A stretch of DNA of 64,000 nt from Pseudomonas sp. LFM046 (GTDB lineage Bacteria > Pseudomonadota > Gammaproteobacteria > Pseudomonadales > Pseudomonadaceae), in assembly GCF_000949385.2 (NCBI RefSeq), contig NZ_JYKO02000001.1, positions 1,884,620 through 1,948,619 of the forward strand, written 5' to 3'. A program made the translations under genes and the position numbers. Under the pieces are notes generated by a model. That model saw only the letters and a list, made by a program, of their open reading frames with translations, did not search any database and was not told where the DNA came from. Positions 19,201-27,530 of the stretch are shown here, piece by piece. How positions within the stretch are numbered: the stretch's first letter is position 1; the number at the start of each line of letters is the position of its first letter.

Positions 19201-19923
19201 GCGGTCGCGGGTGCGCAGCTTCACCTCCTGGGAGATCGGCGCGCTATTGCCCAGCGTCTGGCGGAGCAGCCACTCGCGTTGGGCGAGGTCCTCCCAGATG
19301 CCCAGCTCAAGGGTGGTGCGGCCTACGGTTTCGGTGGCCGGCCAGCCCAGTACGTTTTCGAAATGCTGGTTCGCCTCGACGATCAGGCTGTCAGTCGCGC
19401 GCACCAGCAGTACGACGTCCGGGCTCAGGTGGAAGAGGCTGGAATAGCGCTGCTGGGAGCTGGCCAGTGCCTCGGCGCGTTGCTGCTGCTGGGTGACTTC
19501 GCGGATGACGCCGATCATCCGTCGCTTGCCTTCGGTCTGCGGTTGCAGGCTGCCGCTGATTTCCAGCCAGTGCAGGCTCCCGTCAGGCCAGCGGATGCGA
19601 TGGCGCAAGGCCCGTTCGGACTGACGCCCGGATACGACCTCCCGGAACAGCCGCAATACTTCGTCGCGGTCAGCCTCGGGAATCAGTTCGATGTAATTCA
19701 CCGGTTCGCGCAATGGCTGGCGCGGATCGAGGCCGAACAGGGCCTGGGCGCCCCGGGACCAGCTGACCTGGCCGGAATCGATGTCCCAGGACCAGGCGCC
19801 GAGCTGGGCGCCGTTCAGTGCCGCCAGCAGGCTGGGCGCGTCTTGCCAGGTCTGCTCAAAGGCAGCGGGGTCAAGGGCGGGGATATGGGGAAGCGGAGGA
19901 CTCTGATCACTGGATTTGCGCAT
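16243..19923 (-). CDS. Multi-PAS GGDEF-EAL cyclic-di-GMP signalling protein
   Basis: At 1226 residues this is a very long soluble c-di-GMP enzyme. Six PAS/PAC-type sensor modules can be counted in the first 780 residues; recurring marks are SxxEKFAKAFxxxPEAVVIT, FLEINAGFERQFGW and similar, and LDGTACLLLTARDIS. The GGDEF domain has an intact GGDEF at 865-869 and an RxxD inhibitory site (R856-D859) five residues upstream. The EAL domain has EAL at 998-1000 followed by LRW, EVTEGIV and DDFGTGYSSL. Both cyclase and phosphodiesterase motifs look competent; the net direction is unknown. No membrane segment or signal peptide is evident, so it acts in the cytoplasm. GGDEF-EAL genes with several PAS domains are common in Pseudomonas. 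Confidence 0.95.
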   Translation of the reverse strand: MRKSSDQSPPLPHIPALDPAAFEQTWQDAPSLLAALNGAQLGAWSWDIDSGQVSWSRGAQALFGLDPRQPLREPVNYIELIPEADRDEVLRLFREVVSGRQSERALRHRIRWPDGSLHWLEISGSLQPQTEGKRRMIGVIREVTQQQQRAEALASSQQRYSSLFHLSPDVVLLVRATDSLIVEANQHFENVLGWPATETVGRTTLELGIWEDLAQREWLLRQTLGNSAPISQEVKLRTRDRRLLDGVLSTQYIELEGEPYLISTFLDTTERKRAENALRKSEEKFAKAFRCTPEAVVITDRESGRFLEINAGFERQFGWSKDETIGRSSLELGIWESLEQRQAMLDSLHRQGSLSELEVNLKYRDGTHAICLLYGEEIELDGRTCLVLTARDVSRQRAQEQALKESQERLNLALDSADLGTWDWHIANGVLYGSARASALHGMAKEPFEGQFRDFFDCVPDEDQRSMRRAYQDLLDGRSNEYQVTYRTRFSDGEVHYLESTAKLYRDEQGNPLRMTGILMDISERVRREQRLAASEEKFVTLFQGSPDPICVSRIRDGVFIEINPSFTEVFGWQPEQIVGRSAPDIHFWSEPEQRTRLFSELLRDQGLDNVEARFTTRDGRQITCVISSRFIRVERQLCVTTTFRDVTARQQAEAALKASQEKFAKAFHSSPDAITITERDTGRYIEVNEGFCRLTGYRAEDVLGRTAGEMNIWAKPIERDHLLDQLKRNGRVHHLEMLGQHRDGSQKVVEVSVEQIDLDGTACLLLTARDISALKDAQAQIQHLAYHDPLTNLPNRALLTDRLTQQIALLQRHNMRGALLFLDLDHFKHINDSLGHPLGDAVLKMVTARLEASVRMEDTVARLGGDEFVVLLTGLEGKRSQVTRQVRTIADKLRQLLAEPMLLDGHRLQVTPSIGIALIPDHGASPADLLKRADIALYRAKDSGRNAIQMFRTTMQDAASQRLRLESDLRLALARGEFELHFQPQVDARDNRVVGAEALLRWQHPSLGPQSPAQFIQVLEESGLILDVGAWVLKEACDACDQLVSEGLADAGRFSLCVNISPRQFRQSDFVERVERSLQQSQLPAKMLKLEVTEGIVIQSIDDTIGKMRRLKKLGVSFAMDDFGTGYSSLTYLKRLPVDVLKIDQSFVRDATQDPNDAEIIRAIVAMARSLGLEMIAEGVEHSEQLTFLEHQGCHLYQGYLYSKPLPLGEFRAMLAHSLQRPSPV

Positions 19924-20028
19924 ACGCGCCCCTTCCGACGGCAGATAGTCGGGCCGGTGAATGGCTGGCCGATCATGGCGCCTTCCCGGCCTTGTTCTTA
20001 TTGATGCGGCTCAACTTAGCCTTTGCGC

Positions 20029-20916
20029 TTACAGGTACGCAAGGTTGTCGCGTTGAGCGTCCAGCAGAGCCATGAAGGCCTTGGCGGCGTTGGACAGGGT
20101 GCGTTCGGTGTGGAGGATGTAGCCGAGCTGGCGGGACAACTGGATATCCTGCAGCGGCAGGCGTACCACCGAGTCGTCGAGCATGGTGCGGGGCAGCACA
20201 CTCCAGGCGATACCGATGGAGACCATCATCTTGATGGTCTCCATGTAGTTGGTGCTCATGGCGATGTTCGGCGTCAGGCCCTCGGCCTCGAACATGCGGC
20301 GGACGATGTGGTGGGTGAAGGTGTTGCCGCCGGGGAAGACCGCCGGATGCCGCGCCACGTCGGGGAGAAAGATGGTCTTGTCGCGGGCCAGCGGGTGCTC
20401 CGGTGCGGCGACGAAGTCCAGCGGGTCGTTCCAGACCGGTACCGCCTGCACCGGAAGTGCGGTTTCCGGCGCGAGGGTGATCACGGCCAGTTCCACACGG
20501 CCATGGAGGATTTCCTCGTAGGCCACTTCGGAGTCGAGGAACTGGATGTCCAGGGCCACCTGCGGGTACGCCCTGGTGAAGGCGCGCAGCAGCGGAGGCA
20601 GGCGGTGCAGGCCGATATGGTGGCTGGTGGCGAGGGTCAGGCGGCCACTGATGTCGCCGGAGAGGTTGCTCAGGGCGCGGCGGGTATCGTCCAGGACGTT
20701 GAGAATCTGGTAGGCCCGGGGGAGTAAGGCGCGTCCGGCCTCGGTCAGGCTTACTTCGCGTCCCAGGCGGTCGAAAAGACGCACGCTGAGTTGCTGCTCC
20801 AGGGAGGCGATGCGCTTACTCACCGCCGGCTGGGTCAGGTGCAAGCGTTCTCCCGCTTCGGAAAAGCTGCCGGTCTCGGCGATGGCGATGAAGGCGTTGA
20901 GGCTGGCCAAATCCAT
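20029..20916 (-). CDS. LysR-family transcriptional regulator, divergent from leuC
   Basis: 295 residues from the ATG at 20916 (MDLASLNAFIAIAETGSF), which fits the LysR N terminus; the longer open frame to 20955 adds an unrelated tail. The HTH is AGERLHLTQPAVSKRIASLE and the effector domain starts near 90 (DISGRLTLATSHHIGLHRLP). LHLTQPAVSKRI places it in the CysB/CbbR-like bulk of the family. Divergent placement and the dyad in the intergenic region suggest it controls leuCDB, itself, or both. This neighbour is conserved in P. aeruginosa. Confidence 0.92.
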   Translation of the reverse strand: MDLASLNAFIAIAETGSFSEAGERLHLTQPAVSKRIASLEQQLSVRLFDRLGREVSLTEAGRALLPRAYQILNVLDDTRRALSNLSGDISGRLTLATSHHIGLHRLPPLLRAFTRAYPQVALDIQFLDSEVAYEEILHGRVELAVITLAPETALPVQAVPVWNDPLDFVAAPEHPLARDKTIFLPDVARHPAVFPGGNTFTHHIVRRMFEAEGLTPNIAMSTNYMETIKMMVSIGIAWSVLPRTMLDDSVVRLPLQDIQLSRQLGYILHTERTLSNAAKAFMALLDAQRDNLAYL

Positions 20917-20951
20917 ATCTGGACTCCGTGGTTGCTGGTCCCGCGTTCGCT

Positions 20952-20970
20952 GCATTCCTTGCTGGAATGC
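20952..20970. promoter_or_regulatory. Dyad GCATTCC-N5-GGAATGC, candidate LysR operator
   Basis: A perfect 7-bp inverted repeat with 5-nt spacing in the LysR-leuC intergenic region. It has the interrupted-dyad form typical of LysR sites. It lies upstream of the leuC -35 (20991), where an activator would bind. Confidence 0.55.
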
Positions 20971-20990
20971 TTTAAATAAAAAATATGAAT

Positions 20991-21053
20991 TTGAGTTATT
21001 CGATGCAAGCCCCTAGGATCGACCCCACAAGCAAAAGGGGCTTTCGACCCCTT
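20991..21053 (+). promoter_or_regulatory. leuC promoter and leader hairpin
   Basis: TTGAGT at 20991-20996 and TAGGAT at 21014-21019 are separated by exactly 17 bp, a good sigma-70 promoter, with an A/T-rich stretch directly upstream (20971-20990). A leader hairpin AAGGGG/CCCCTT (21035-21053) follows. I see no leucine-rich leader peptide, so classical attenuation is not supported. Confidence 0.65.
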
Positions 21054-21084
21054 CGCACCGAAGCAAGCTGATGAGGACCTGACA

Positions 21085-22509
21085 ATGGCCGGCAAGACGC
21101 TCTACGACAAGCTCTGGGATGCTCACGAGGTGAAGCGCCGCGACGATGGTTCGTCGCTGATCTACATCGACCGTCACATCCTCCACGAAGTGACCTCTCC
21201 GCAGGCCTTCGAAGGGCTGCGCCTGGCCGGTCGCAAGCCCTGGCGCATCGACGCCAACATCGCCACCCCGGACCACAACGTGCCCACCACCCGTGCCGAG
21301 CGCCAGGGTGGCCTCGAAGCCATCGCCGACGAAGTGTCGCGCATCCAGGTCAAGACCCTGGACGAGAACTGTGACGATTTCGGCATCCTCGAATTCAAGA
21401 TGAACGACGTGCGCCAGGGCATCGTCCACGTGGTCGGTCCGGAGCAGGGCGCCACCCTCCCGGGCATGACCGTGGTCTGCGGCGACTCCCACACCTCCAC
21501 CCACGGCGCCTTCGGTGCGCTGGCCCACGGCATTGGTACCTCCGAGGTCGAGCACGTGCTGGCCACCCAGTGCCTGGTGGCGAAGAAGATGAAAAACATG
21601 CAGGTGCGCGTGGAGGGCAAACTGCCCGCCGGCGTCACTGCCAAGGACATCGTGCTGGCTGTGATCGGCAAGATCGGCACTGCGGGCGGCAACGGCCATG
21701 CCCTGGAGTTCGCCGGCAGCGCCATCCGTGACCTGTCCGTCGAAGGCCGCATGACCATCTGCAACATGGCCATCGAAGCCGGTGCCCGTGTGGGCCTGGT
21801 GGCCGTGGATGAGAAAACCATCGCCTATGTAGAAGGCCGCCCCTTCGCGCCGAAGGGCGCTGACTGGGAAAAGGCCGTGGCCGCCTGGCGTGACCTGGTG
21901 TCCGACGCCGATGCCCACTTCGATACCGTGGTCGAACTGCGTGCCGAAGACATCATTCCCCAGGTCAGCTGGGGTACTTCGCCGGAAATGGTGCTGCCGG
22001 TGGATCAGCGTGTGCCGGACCCGGCCGTCGAAGCCGATCCGGTCAAGCGCGGCTCCATCGAGCGCGCCCTGAAGTACATGGGCCTTGCCGCCAACCAGGC
22101 GATCACCGATATCCAGCTGGACCGCGTTTTCATCGGCTCCTGCACCAACTCCCGCATCGAGGACCTGCGTGCCGCCGCCGAAGTGGCCAAGGGCCGCAAG
22201 GTCGCTTCGACCATCAAGCAGGCGCTGGTGGTGCCGGGCTCGGGCCTGGTCAAGCAGCAGGCCGAGAAGGAAGGCCTGGACAAGATCTTCATCGAGGCCG
22301 GCTTCGAATGGCGTGAACCGGGCTGCTCCATGTGCCTGGCCATGAACCCGGATCGCCTGGAGAGCGGCGAGCATTGCGCGTCCACCTCCAACCGCAACTT
22401 CGAGGGGCGTCAGGGTGCCGGTGGTCGTACCCACCTGGTCAGCCCGGCCATGGCTGCCGCTGCCGCGGTGACCGGCCGTTTCATCGATGTTCGCGAGTTG
22501 CTCAAGTAA
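21085..22509 (+). CDS. leuC: 3-isopropylmalate dehydratase large subunit
   Basis: The 474-residue catalytic subunit of isopropylmalate isomerase (leucine biosynthesis, 2- to 3-isopropylmalate). The [4Fe-4S] ligands are C353 ([10 protein letters not shown]), C414 and C417 ([11 protein letters not shown]). TPDHNVPTT and [20 protein letters not shown] are aconitase-family blocks. GAGGACCTGAC precedes the ATG. leuD follows after 15 nt with its own ribosome site. Confidence 0.98.
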   Translation: MAGKTLYDKLWDAHEVKRRDDGSSLIYIDRHILHEVTSPQAFEGLRLAGRKPWRIDANIATPDHNVPTTRAERQGGLEAIADEVSRIQVKTLDENCDDFGILEFKMNDVRQGIVHVVGPEQGATLPGMTVVCGDSHTSTHGAFGALAHGIGTSEVEHVLATQCLVAKKMKNMQVRVEGKLPAGVTAKDIVLAVIGKIGTAGGNGHALEFAGSAIRDLSVEGRMTICNMAIEAGARVGLVAVDEKTIAYVEGRPFAPKGADWEKAVAAWRDLVSDADAHFDTVVELRAEDIIPQVSWGTSPEMVLPVDQRVPDPAVEADPVKRGSIERALKYMGLAANQAITDIQLDRVFIGSCTNSRIEDLRAAAEVAKGRKVASTIKQALVVPGSGLVKQQAEKEGLDKIFIEAGFEWREPGCSMCLAMNPDRLESGEHCASTSNRNFEGRQGAGGRTHLVSPAMAAAAAVTGRFIDVRELLK

Positions 22510-22524
22510 GGAAGGAGAGTCGAG

Positions 22525-23169
22525 ATGAAAGCCTTTACCCAACACACCGGTCTCGTCGCTCCGCTGGATCGCGCCAACGTCGACACCGATCAGATCATTC
22601 CCAAGCAGTTCCTGAAGTCCATCAAGCGCACCGGCTTCGGCCCGAACCTGTTCGACGAGTGGCGCTACCTGGACGTGGGCCAGCCGAACCAGGACAACTC
22701 CAAGCGTCCGGTGAACAAGGAGTTCGTGCTGAACTTCCCGCGCTACCAGGGTGCCAGCGTGCTGCTCGCCCGCGAGAACTTCGGCTGCGGCTCCTCCCGT
22801 GAACATGCGCCCTGGGCCCTGGACGAGTACGGCTTCCGCGCCATCATCGCGCCGAGCTACGCCGACATCTTCTTCAACAACAGCTTCAAGAACGGCCTGC
22901 TGCCGATCATCCTCAAGGACGAAGAAGTCGACGAACTGTTCAAGCAGTGCGAGGCCGCCGAGGGCTACCAGCTGACCGTCGACCTGGCGGCGCAGACCGT
23001 GACCCGTCCGGACGGCAAGCAGTACAGCTTCGAGGTGGACGCCTTCCGTAAGCATTGCCTGCTCAACGGCCTGGACGATATCGGCCTGACCCTGCAGGAC
23101 GCTGACGCGATCAAGGCATTCGAGGGCCAGTACCGCGCAAATAGCCCCTGGCTGTTCCGCGACGCCTGA
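22525..23169 (+). CDS. leuD: 3-isopropylmalate dehydratase small subunit
   Basis: The 214-residue swivelling subunit that pairs with LeuC. Diagnostic segments are the N-terminal [20 protein letters not shown] and [15 protein letters not shown], followed by [20 protein letters not shown]. Length is typical for the gammaproteobacterial type. GGAAGGAG lies just upstream of the ATG; the gene sits 15 nt after leuC and 17 nt before the methyltransferase. Confidence 0.98.
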   Translation: MKAFTQHTGLVAPLDRANVDTDQIIPKQFLKSIKRTGFGPNLFDEWRYLDVGQPNQDNSKRPVNKEFVLNFPRYQGASVLLARENFGCGSSREHAPWALDEYGFRAIIAPSYADIFFNNSFKNGLLPIILKDEEVDELFKQCEAAEGYQLTVDLAAQTVTRPDGKQYSFEVDAFRKHCLLNGLDDIGLTLQDADAIKAFEGQYRANSPWLFRDA

Positions 23170-23186
23170 CATTCAAGGAGAGAAAC

Positions 23187-23951
23187 GTGACTGACAAGGC
23201 CCATGAGCAGGTGGTCCAGCGCCAGTTCGGCGAACAGGCTGCTGCTTATCTCAGTAGTGCCGTGCATGCCCAGGGCGCCGAGTTCGCCCTACTGCAGGCC
23301 GAGGTGGCAGGGCGCGGCGATGCCCGCGTGCTCGATCTCGGCTGTGGCGCCGGCCATGTGGCCTTCCAGGTTGCACCGCTGGTCGGCGAGGTCGTCGCCT
23401 ACGACCTTTCCGAGCAGATGCTCGACGTGGTGGCCAGCGCCGCCGCCCAGCGTGGCCTCGGCAACGTGGTCACGCAGAAGGGGGCGGCCGAGGCACTGCC
23501 CTTCGCCGATGCCAGCTTCGACTTCGTCTTCAGCCGCTATTCGGCGCACCACTGGAGCGACCTGGGCGTCGCCCTGCGCGAGGTGCGCCGCGTTCTGAAG
23601 CCGGGCGGCGTGGCCGCCTTCATCGATGTCGCCTCGCCGGGACGGCCGCTGCTCGATACCCACCTGCAAGCGGTGGAAGTGCTGCGTGACACCAGCCACG
23701 TGCGCAACTACTCGCCCGCCGAGTGGCTGCGCCAGGTGGCCGAGTCCGGCTTGTCCACACGCAGCCATGCCCGCCAGCGGCTGCGCCTGGAATTCGCCTC
23801 CTGGGTCGAGCGCATGCGTACGCCGATGGTGTTCCGTGAGGCGATCCTGGCCCTGCAGAATGCGGTGGGTCATGAGGTTCGCGAGTATTTCGAGATTGCC
23901 GCGGACGGCTCCTTCAGCACCGATGTCCTGGTGCTCTGGGCCGAACGCTAG
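23187..23951 (+). CDS. SAM-dependent methyltransferase (class I) inside the leu cluster
   Basis: 254 residues with a Rossmann-type methyltransferase domain. Motif I is VLDLGCGAGHVAFQVA (about 48-63), the acidic end of beta-2 is in VVAYDLSEQML, and the post-I/IV blocks are GAAEALPFADASFDFVFSRY and LREVRRVLKPGGVAAFID. This is the UbiE/Methyltransf_11 type acting on small molecules. It has its own AAGGAGAG site and lies between leuD and leuB. The substrate is unknown and no step of leucine synthesis needs a methyl transfer. The gene holds the same position in P. aeruginosa. Confidence 0.85.
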   Translation: MTDKAHEQVVQRQFGEQAAAYLSSAVHAQGAEFALLQAEVAGRGDARVLDLGCGAGHVAFQVAPLVGEVVAYDLSEQMLDVVASAAAQRGLGNVVTQKGAAEALPFADASFDFVFSRYSAHHWSDLGVALREVRRVLKPGGVAAFIDVASPGRPLLDTHLQAVEVLRDTSHVRNYSPAEWLRQVAESGLSTRSHARQRLRLEFASWVERMRTPMVFREAILALQNAVGHEVREYFEIAADGSFSTDVLVLWAER

Positions 23952-23993
23952 AACGAACTGCCCGGCGCGGAGCGCGCCTAACGAGAGGAAAGC

Positions 23994-25076
23994 ATGAGCA
24001 AGCAGATTCTGATTCTCCCCGGTGACGGTATCGGTCCGGAGATCATGGCCGAAGCGGTCAAGGTGCTGGAGCTGGCCAACGACAAGTTCCAGCTCGGTTT
24101 CGAACTGACCGAGGACGTCATCGGCGGCGCCGCCATCGACAAGCACGGCGTGCCCCTGGCCGACGAGACCCTGGAGCGTGCCCGCAAGGCAGACGCCGTA
24201 CTGCTGGGCGCCGTGGGCGGTCCGAAGTGGGACAAGATCGAGCGTGACATCCGCCCGGAGCGCGGCCTGCTGAAAATCCGTTCGCAGCTGGGCCTGTTCG
24301 CCAACCTGCGTCCGGCCATCCTTTATCCGCAACTGGCCGAAGCCTCCAGCCTCAAGCCGGAAGTGGTCTCCGGTCTGAACATCCTAATCGTCCGCGAGCT
24401 GACCGGCGGCATCTACTTCGGCCAGCCCCGCGAGCAGCGCGTGCTGGAGAACGGTGAGCGCCAGGCCTACGACACCCTGCCGTACAGCGAGAGCGAAATC
24501 CGCCGCATCGCCCGTGTCGGCTTCGACATGGCCCGTGTCCGCGACAAGAAGCTCTGCTCCGTGGACAAGGCCAACGTCCTGGCTTCCAGCCAGCTGTGGC
24601 GCGAAGTGGTAGAGGAAGTGGCCAAGGACTACCCGGATGTCGAACTCAGCCATATGTACGTCGACAACGCCGCCATGCAGCTGGTGCGTGCACCCAAGCA
24701 GTTCGACGTGATGGTCACCGACAACATGTTCGGCGACATCCTGTCGGATGAGGCTTCCATGCTCACCGGCTCCATCGGCATGCTGCCTTCAGCCTCGCTG
24801 GATTCGAACAACAAGGGCATGTACGAACCCTGCCATGGCTCGGCGCCGGACATCGCCGGCCAGGGCATCGCCAACCCGTTGGCGACCATACTCTCTGTAT
24901 CGATGATGCTCCGCTACAGCTTCAACCAGACTGCTGCCGCCGACGCCATCGAAAAGGCCGTCAGCCTGGTGCTGGAGCAGGGCCTGCGGACTGGCGATAT
25001 CTACTCTGCCGGTGCGACCAAGGTCGGTACGCGCGAGATGGGCGATGCAGTGGTCGCAGCACTGCGGAATCTGTAA
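23994..25076 (+). CDS. leuB: 3-isopropylmalate dehydrogenase
   Basis: A 360-residue NAD-dependent oxidative decarboxylase converting 3-isopropylmalate to 2-oxoisocaproate. It shows the family opening [20 protein letters not shown], the substrate loop [22 protein letters not shown], the catalytic Lys/Tyr region and the metal-binding [20 protein letters not shown], then [25 protein letters not shown] precedes the ATG. It is the last leu gene; asd follows after 57 nt. Confidence 0.98.
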   Translation: MSKQILILPGDGIGPEIMAEAVKVLELANDKFQLGFELTEDVIGGAAIDKHGVPLADETLERARKADAVLLGAVGGPKWDKIERDIRPERGLLKIRSQLGLFANLRPAILYPQLAEASSLKPEVVSGLNILIVRELTGGIYFGQPREQRVLENGERQAYDTLPYSESEIRRIARVGFDMARVRDKKLCSVDKANVLASSQLWREVVEEVAKDYPDVELSHMYVDNAAMQLVRAPKQFDVMVTDNMFGDILSDEASMLTGSIGMLPSASLDSNNKGMYEPCHGSAPDIAGQGIANPLATILSVSMMLRYSFNQTAAADAIEKAVSLVLEQGLRTGDIYSAGATKVGTREMGDAVVAALRNL

Positions 25077-25133
25077 TCTGTCGGGCCCGCTGCATTTCCA
25101 GCGGCCCACTTTTTCAAGAAAGGTGTAGTTGTC

Positions 25134-26246
25134 ATGAAGCGTGTAGGTCTGATCGGTTGGCGCGGCATGGTGGGTTCCGTTCTCATGCAGCGAATGCTGG
25201 AAGAGCGGGATTTCGACCTGATCGAGCCGGTGTTCTTCACCACTTCCAATGTCGGTGGCCAGGGCCCCGCGGTCGGCAAGGACATTGCCCCGCTGAAGGA
25301 CGCCTACAGCATTGACGAGCTGAAGAGCCTCGATGTGATCCTGACCTGCCAGGGCGGCGACTACACGACTGAGGTGTTCCCCAAGCTGCGCGAGGCCGGT
25401 TGGCAGGGCTACTGGATCGACGCCGCCTCCAGCCTGCGCATGCAGGATGACGCGGTAATCGTCCTCGACCCGGTAAACCGCAGGGTCATCGACCAGCAGC
25501 TGGATGCGGGCACCAAGAACTATATCGGCGGCAACTGCACCGTCAGCCTGATGCTGATGGCCCTGGGCGGCCTGTTCGAAGCCGGTCTGGTGGAGTGGAT
25601 GAGCGCCATGACCTACCAGGCAGCCTCCGGTGCCGGCGCGCAGAACATGCGCGAGCTGATCAAGCAGATGGGTGCCATCAATGGCGCCGTCGCCGATGAC
25701 CTGGCCAACCCGGCCAGCGCCATCCTCGACATCGACCGCAAGGTGGCCGAAGCCATGCGCGGCGAAGACTTCCCCGCTGAGCACTTCGGTGTTCCCCTGG
25801 CCGGCAGCCTGATCCCCTGGATCGACAAGGAACTGCCCAATGGCCAGAGCCGCGAGGAGTGGAAGGGCCAGGCCGAGACCAACAAGATCCTCGGCCGCTT
25901 CAAGAGCCCGATCCCGGTGGACGGCATCTGCGTGCGCATCGGCGCAATGCGCTGCCACAGCCAGGCGCTGACCATCAAGCTGAACAAGGATGTGCCGATC
26001 GCCGACATCGAAGGCATGATCAGCCAGCACAACCCCTGGGTGAAGCTGGTGCCGAACCAGCGCGAAATCAGCATGCGCGAGCTGACCCCTACCGCCGTGA
26101 CCGGCACCCTGACCGTTCCGGTCGGCCGTCTGCGCAAGCTCAACATGGGTTCGCAGTACCTCGGCGCTTTCACCGTTGGTGACCAGCTCCTCTGGGGCGC
26201 CGCCGAGCCCCTGCGCCGCATGCTGCGTATCCTGCTGGAGCGTTGA
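25134..26246 (+). CDS. asd: Aspartate-semialdehyde dehydrogenase
   Basis: A 370-residue enzyme of the aspartate pathway (lysine/diaminopimelate, threonine, methionine), reducing aspartyl phosphate to the semialdehyde. It has the N-terminal NADP loop [17 protein letters not shown] and the catalytic C135 in [26 protein letters not shown] and the basic [11 protein letters not shown] segment complete the active site. Its form and length are those of the E. coli type. AAGGTG lies upstream of the ATG. Confidence 0.98.
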   Translation: MKRVGLIGWRGMVGSVLMQRMLEERDFDLIEPVFFTTSNVGGQGPAVGKDIAPLKDAYSIDELKSLDVILTCQGGDYTTEVFPKLREAGWQGYWIDAASSLRMQDDAVIVLDPVNRRVIDQQLDAGTKNYIGGNCTVSLMLMALGGLFEAGLVEWMSAMTYQAASGAGAQNMRELIKQMGAINGAVADDLANPASAILDIDRKVAEAMRGEDFPAEHFGVPLAGSLIPWIDKELPNGQSREEWKGQAETNKILGRFKSPIPVDGICVRIGAMRCHSQALTIKLNKDVPIADIEGMISQHNPWVKLVPNQREISMRELTPTAVTGTLTVPVGRLRKLNMGSQYLGAFTVGDQLLWGAAEPLRRMLRILLER

Positions 26247-26257
26247 TGGCAGTCGGG

Positions 26258-26287
26258 GCGCCGATGAGGCTCGTCGGCGCTTCCTGA
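26258..26287 (+). terminator. Weak hairpin after asd
   Basis: GCGCCGA (26258-26264) and TCGGCGC (26274-26280) form a 7-bp stem with a 9-nt loop, but only TTCCTG follows. It may attenuate read-through from asd into the next gene rather than terminate fully. Confidence 0.4.
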
Positions 26288-26359
26288 CCCTTGATTGCCT
26301 GCGTGCGGGGCGGCGGTTAAAGTGCCGCTCCTCGCATCGCCAGAAGTAATGCCCTCCCT

Positions 26360-27388
26360 ATGAGCCAGTCCCTCGACATCGCCGTGATCGGCGCCACCGG
26401 CACCGTCGGCGAAACCCTCGTCCAGATCCTCGAAGAGCGGGAATTCCCGGTCGGCAACCTTTACCTGTTGGCCAGCGGCGAGTCTGCCGGCGCGTCGGTG
26501 CCCTTCAAGGGGCGCAACCTGCGGGTGCGGGACGTGGCCGAGTTCGATTTCTCCCTGGTGAAACTGGCTTTCTTTGCCGCGGGCGAGGCAGTGACCCGCA
26601 GTTTCGCTTCCAAGGCGGTCGCGGCCGGCTGTTCGCTCATCGACCTGTCCGGCGCCCTGGACCCGGCTGTAGCCCCCAGCCTGGTGCCTGAGGCCAACCC
26701 GCAACTGTTGGAGACCCTGGTCGCGCCGTATCAGTTGACCAGTCCCAGCGCTTCGGCCGTTGCCCTGGCCTGCGTGCTGGCACCGCTCAAGGATCTGGCG
26801 AAGCCCCAGCGTCTGAGCGTCATGGCCAGCCTTGCAGTGTCCAGTCGCGGCCGTGAAGGTGTCACCGAACTGGCCCGGCAGACTGCCGAGCTTCTCAATG
26901 CGCGTCCCCTTGAACCGCGCTTTTTCGATCGGCAGATCGCGTTCAACATCCTGGCCCAGGCCGGGGCGCCGGATGCTGAGGGGCATATCGCCCTGGAGCG
27001 CCGCTTGGCGGGCGAGGTCAGGCAGTTGCTCGGTGAGCCTGCTCTTCGAGTTTCCGCCACCTGCGCCCTGGCACCGGTTTTCTTCGGTGACAGCCTGGCC
27101 GTCTCCCTGGTGGCCGAGCAGGCCGTGGATGTGACGGCAGTGCGCGGGCGCCTTGCGCAAGCACCGGGCGTCGAGTTCGTGGAAGAGGAGGGCGACTATC
27201 CGACCGCTGTCGGCGACGCCGTGGGGCAGGATTCGGTATATGTAGGAAGGGTTCGGGGTGGGCTGGATGACCCGTGCGAACTCAATTTGTGGATTGCTTC
27301 AGATAATGCAAGAAAAGGCGCTGCGCTCAATGCTGTGCAGTCTGCCGAGTTGTTGATAAAACACTATCTGTCAAAGATACTTACCTGA
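26360..27388 (+). CDS. Asd-like protein (Usg type) lacking the catalytic cysteine
   Basis: A 342-residue homologue of aspartate-semialdehyde dehydrogenase. The cofactor loop is kept (IAVIGATGTVGETLVQILEE). Where true Asd has a cysteine after the invariant Asn (NC motif), this protein has TSPSASAVAL with no Cys, so it should not catalyse the reaction. The family is known from E. coli usg, next to the truA homologue there. Here it likewise precedes fimV and truA. Function is unproven; a regulatory or structural role is possible. No strong ribosome site is visible (CAGAAGTAATG region). Confidence 0.85.
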   Translation: MSQSLDIAVIGATGTVGETLVQILEEREFPVGNLYLLASGESAGASVPFKGRNLRVRDVAEFDFSLVKLAFFAAGEAVTRSFASKAVAAGCSLIDLSGALDPAVAPSLVPEANPQLLETLVAPYQLTSPSASAVALACVLAPLKDLAKPQRLSVMASLAVSSRGREGVTELARQTAELLNARPLEPRFFDRQIAFNILAQAGAPDAEGHIALERRLAGEVRQLLGEPALRVSATCALAPVFFGDSLAVSLVAEQAVDVTAVRGRLAQAPGVEFVEEEGDYPTAVGDAVGQDSVYVGRVRGGLDDPCELNLWIASDNARKGAALNAVQSAELLIKHYLSKILT

Positions 27389-27530
27389 AAATTGGTAGAA
27401 ATATTCTAGCTTGACAATACTGGCTTGGGCTTTTCGTTGATGGGGAGCCGCCGACCAGGCGCGCGCAGGCAGCGACTTAAGACCCTCCTCTCGCATGGCG
27501 AGAAAAAAGATAAAACAAGGGAATCACTCT

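Noticed and set aside
21013-23172. 719-codon ORF antisense to leuCD
   Set aside because: Its composition is the His/Gly/Val-rich pattern produced by reading GC-rich coding DNA backwards. leuC and leuD are certain on the + strand and no ribosome site or family motif is present.
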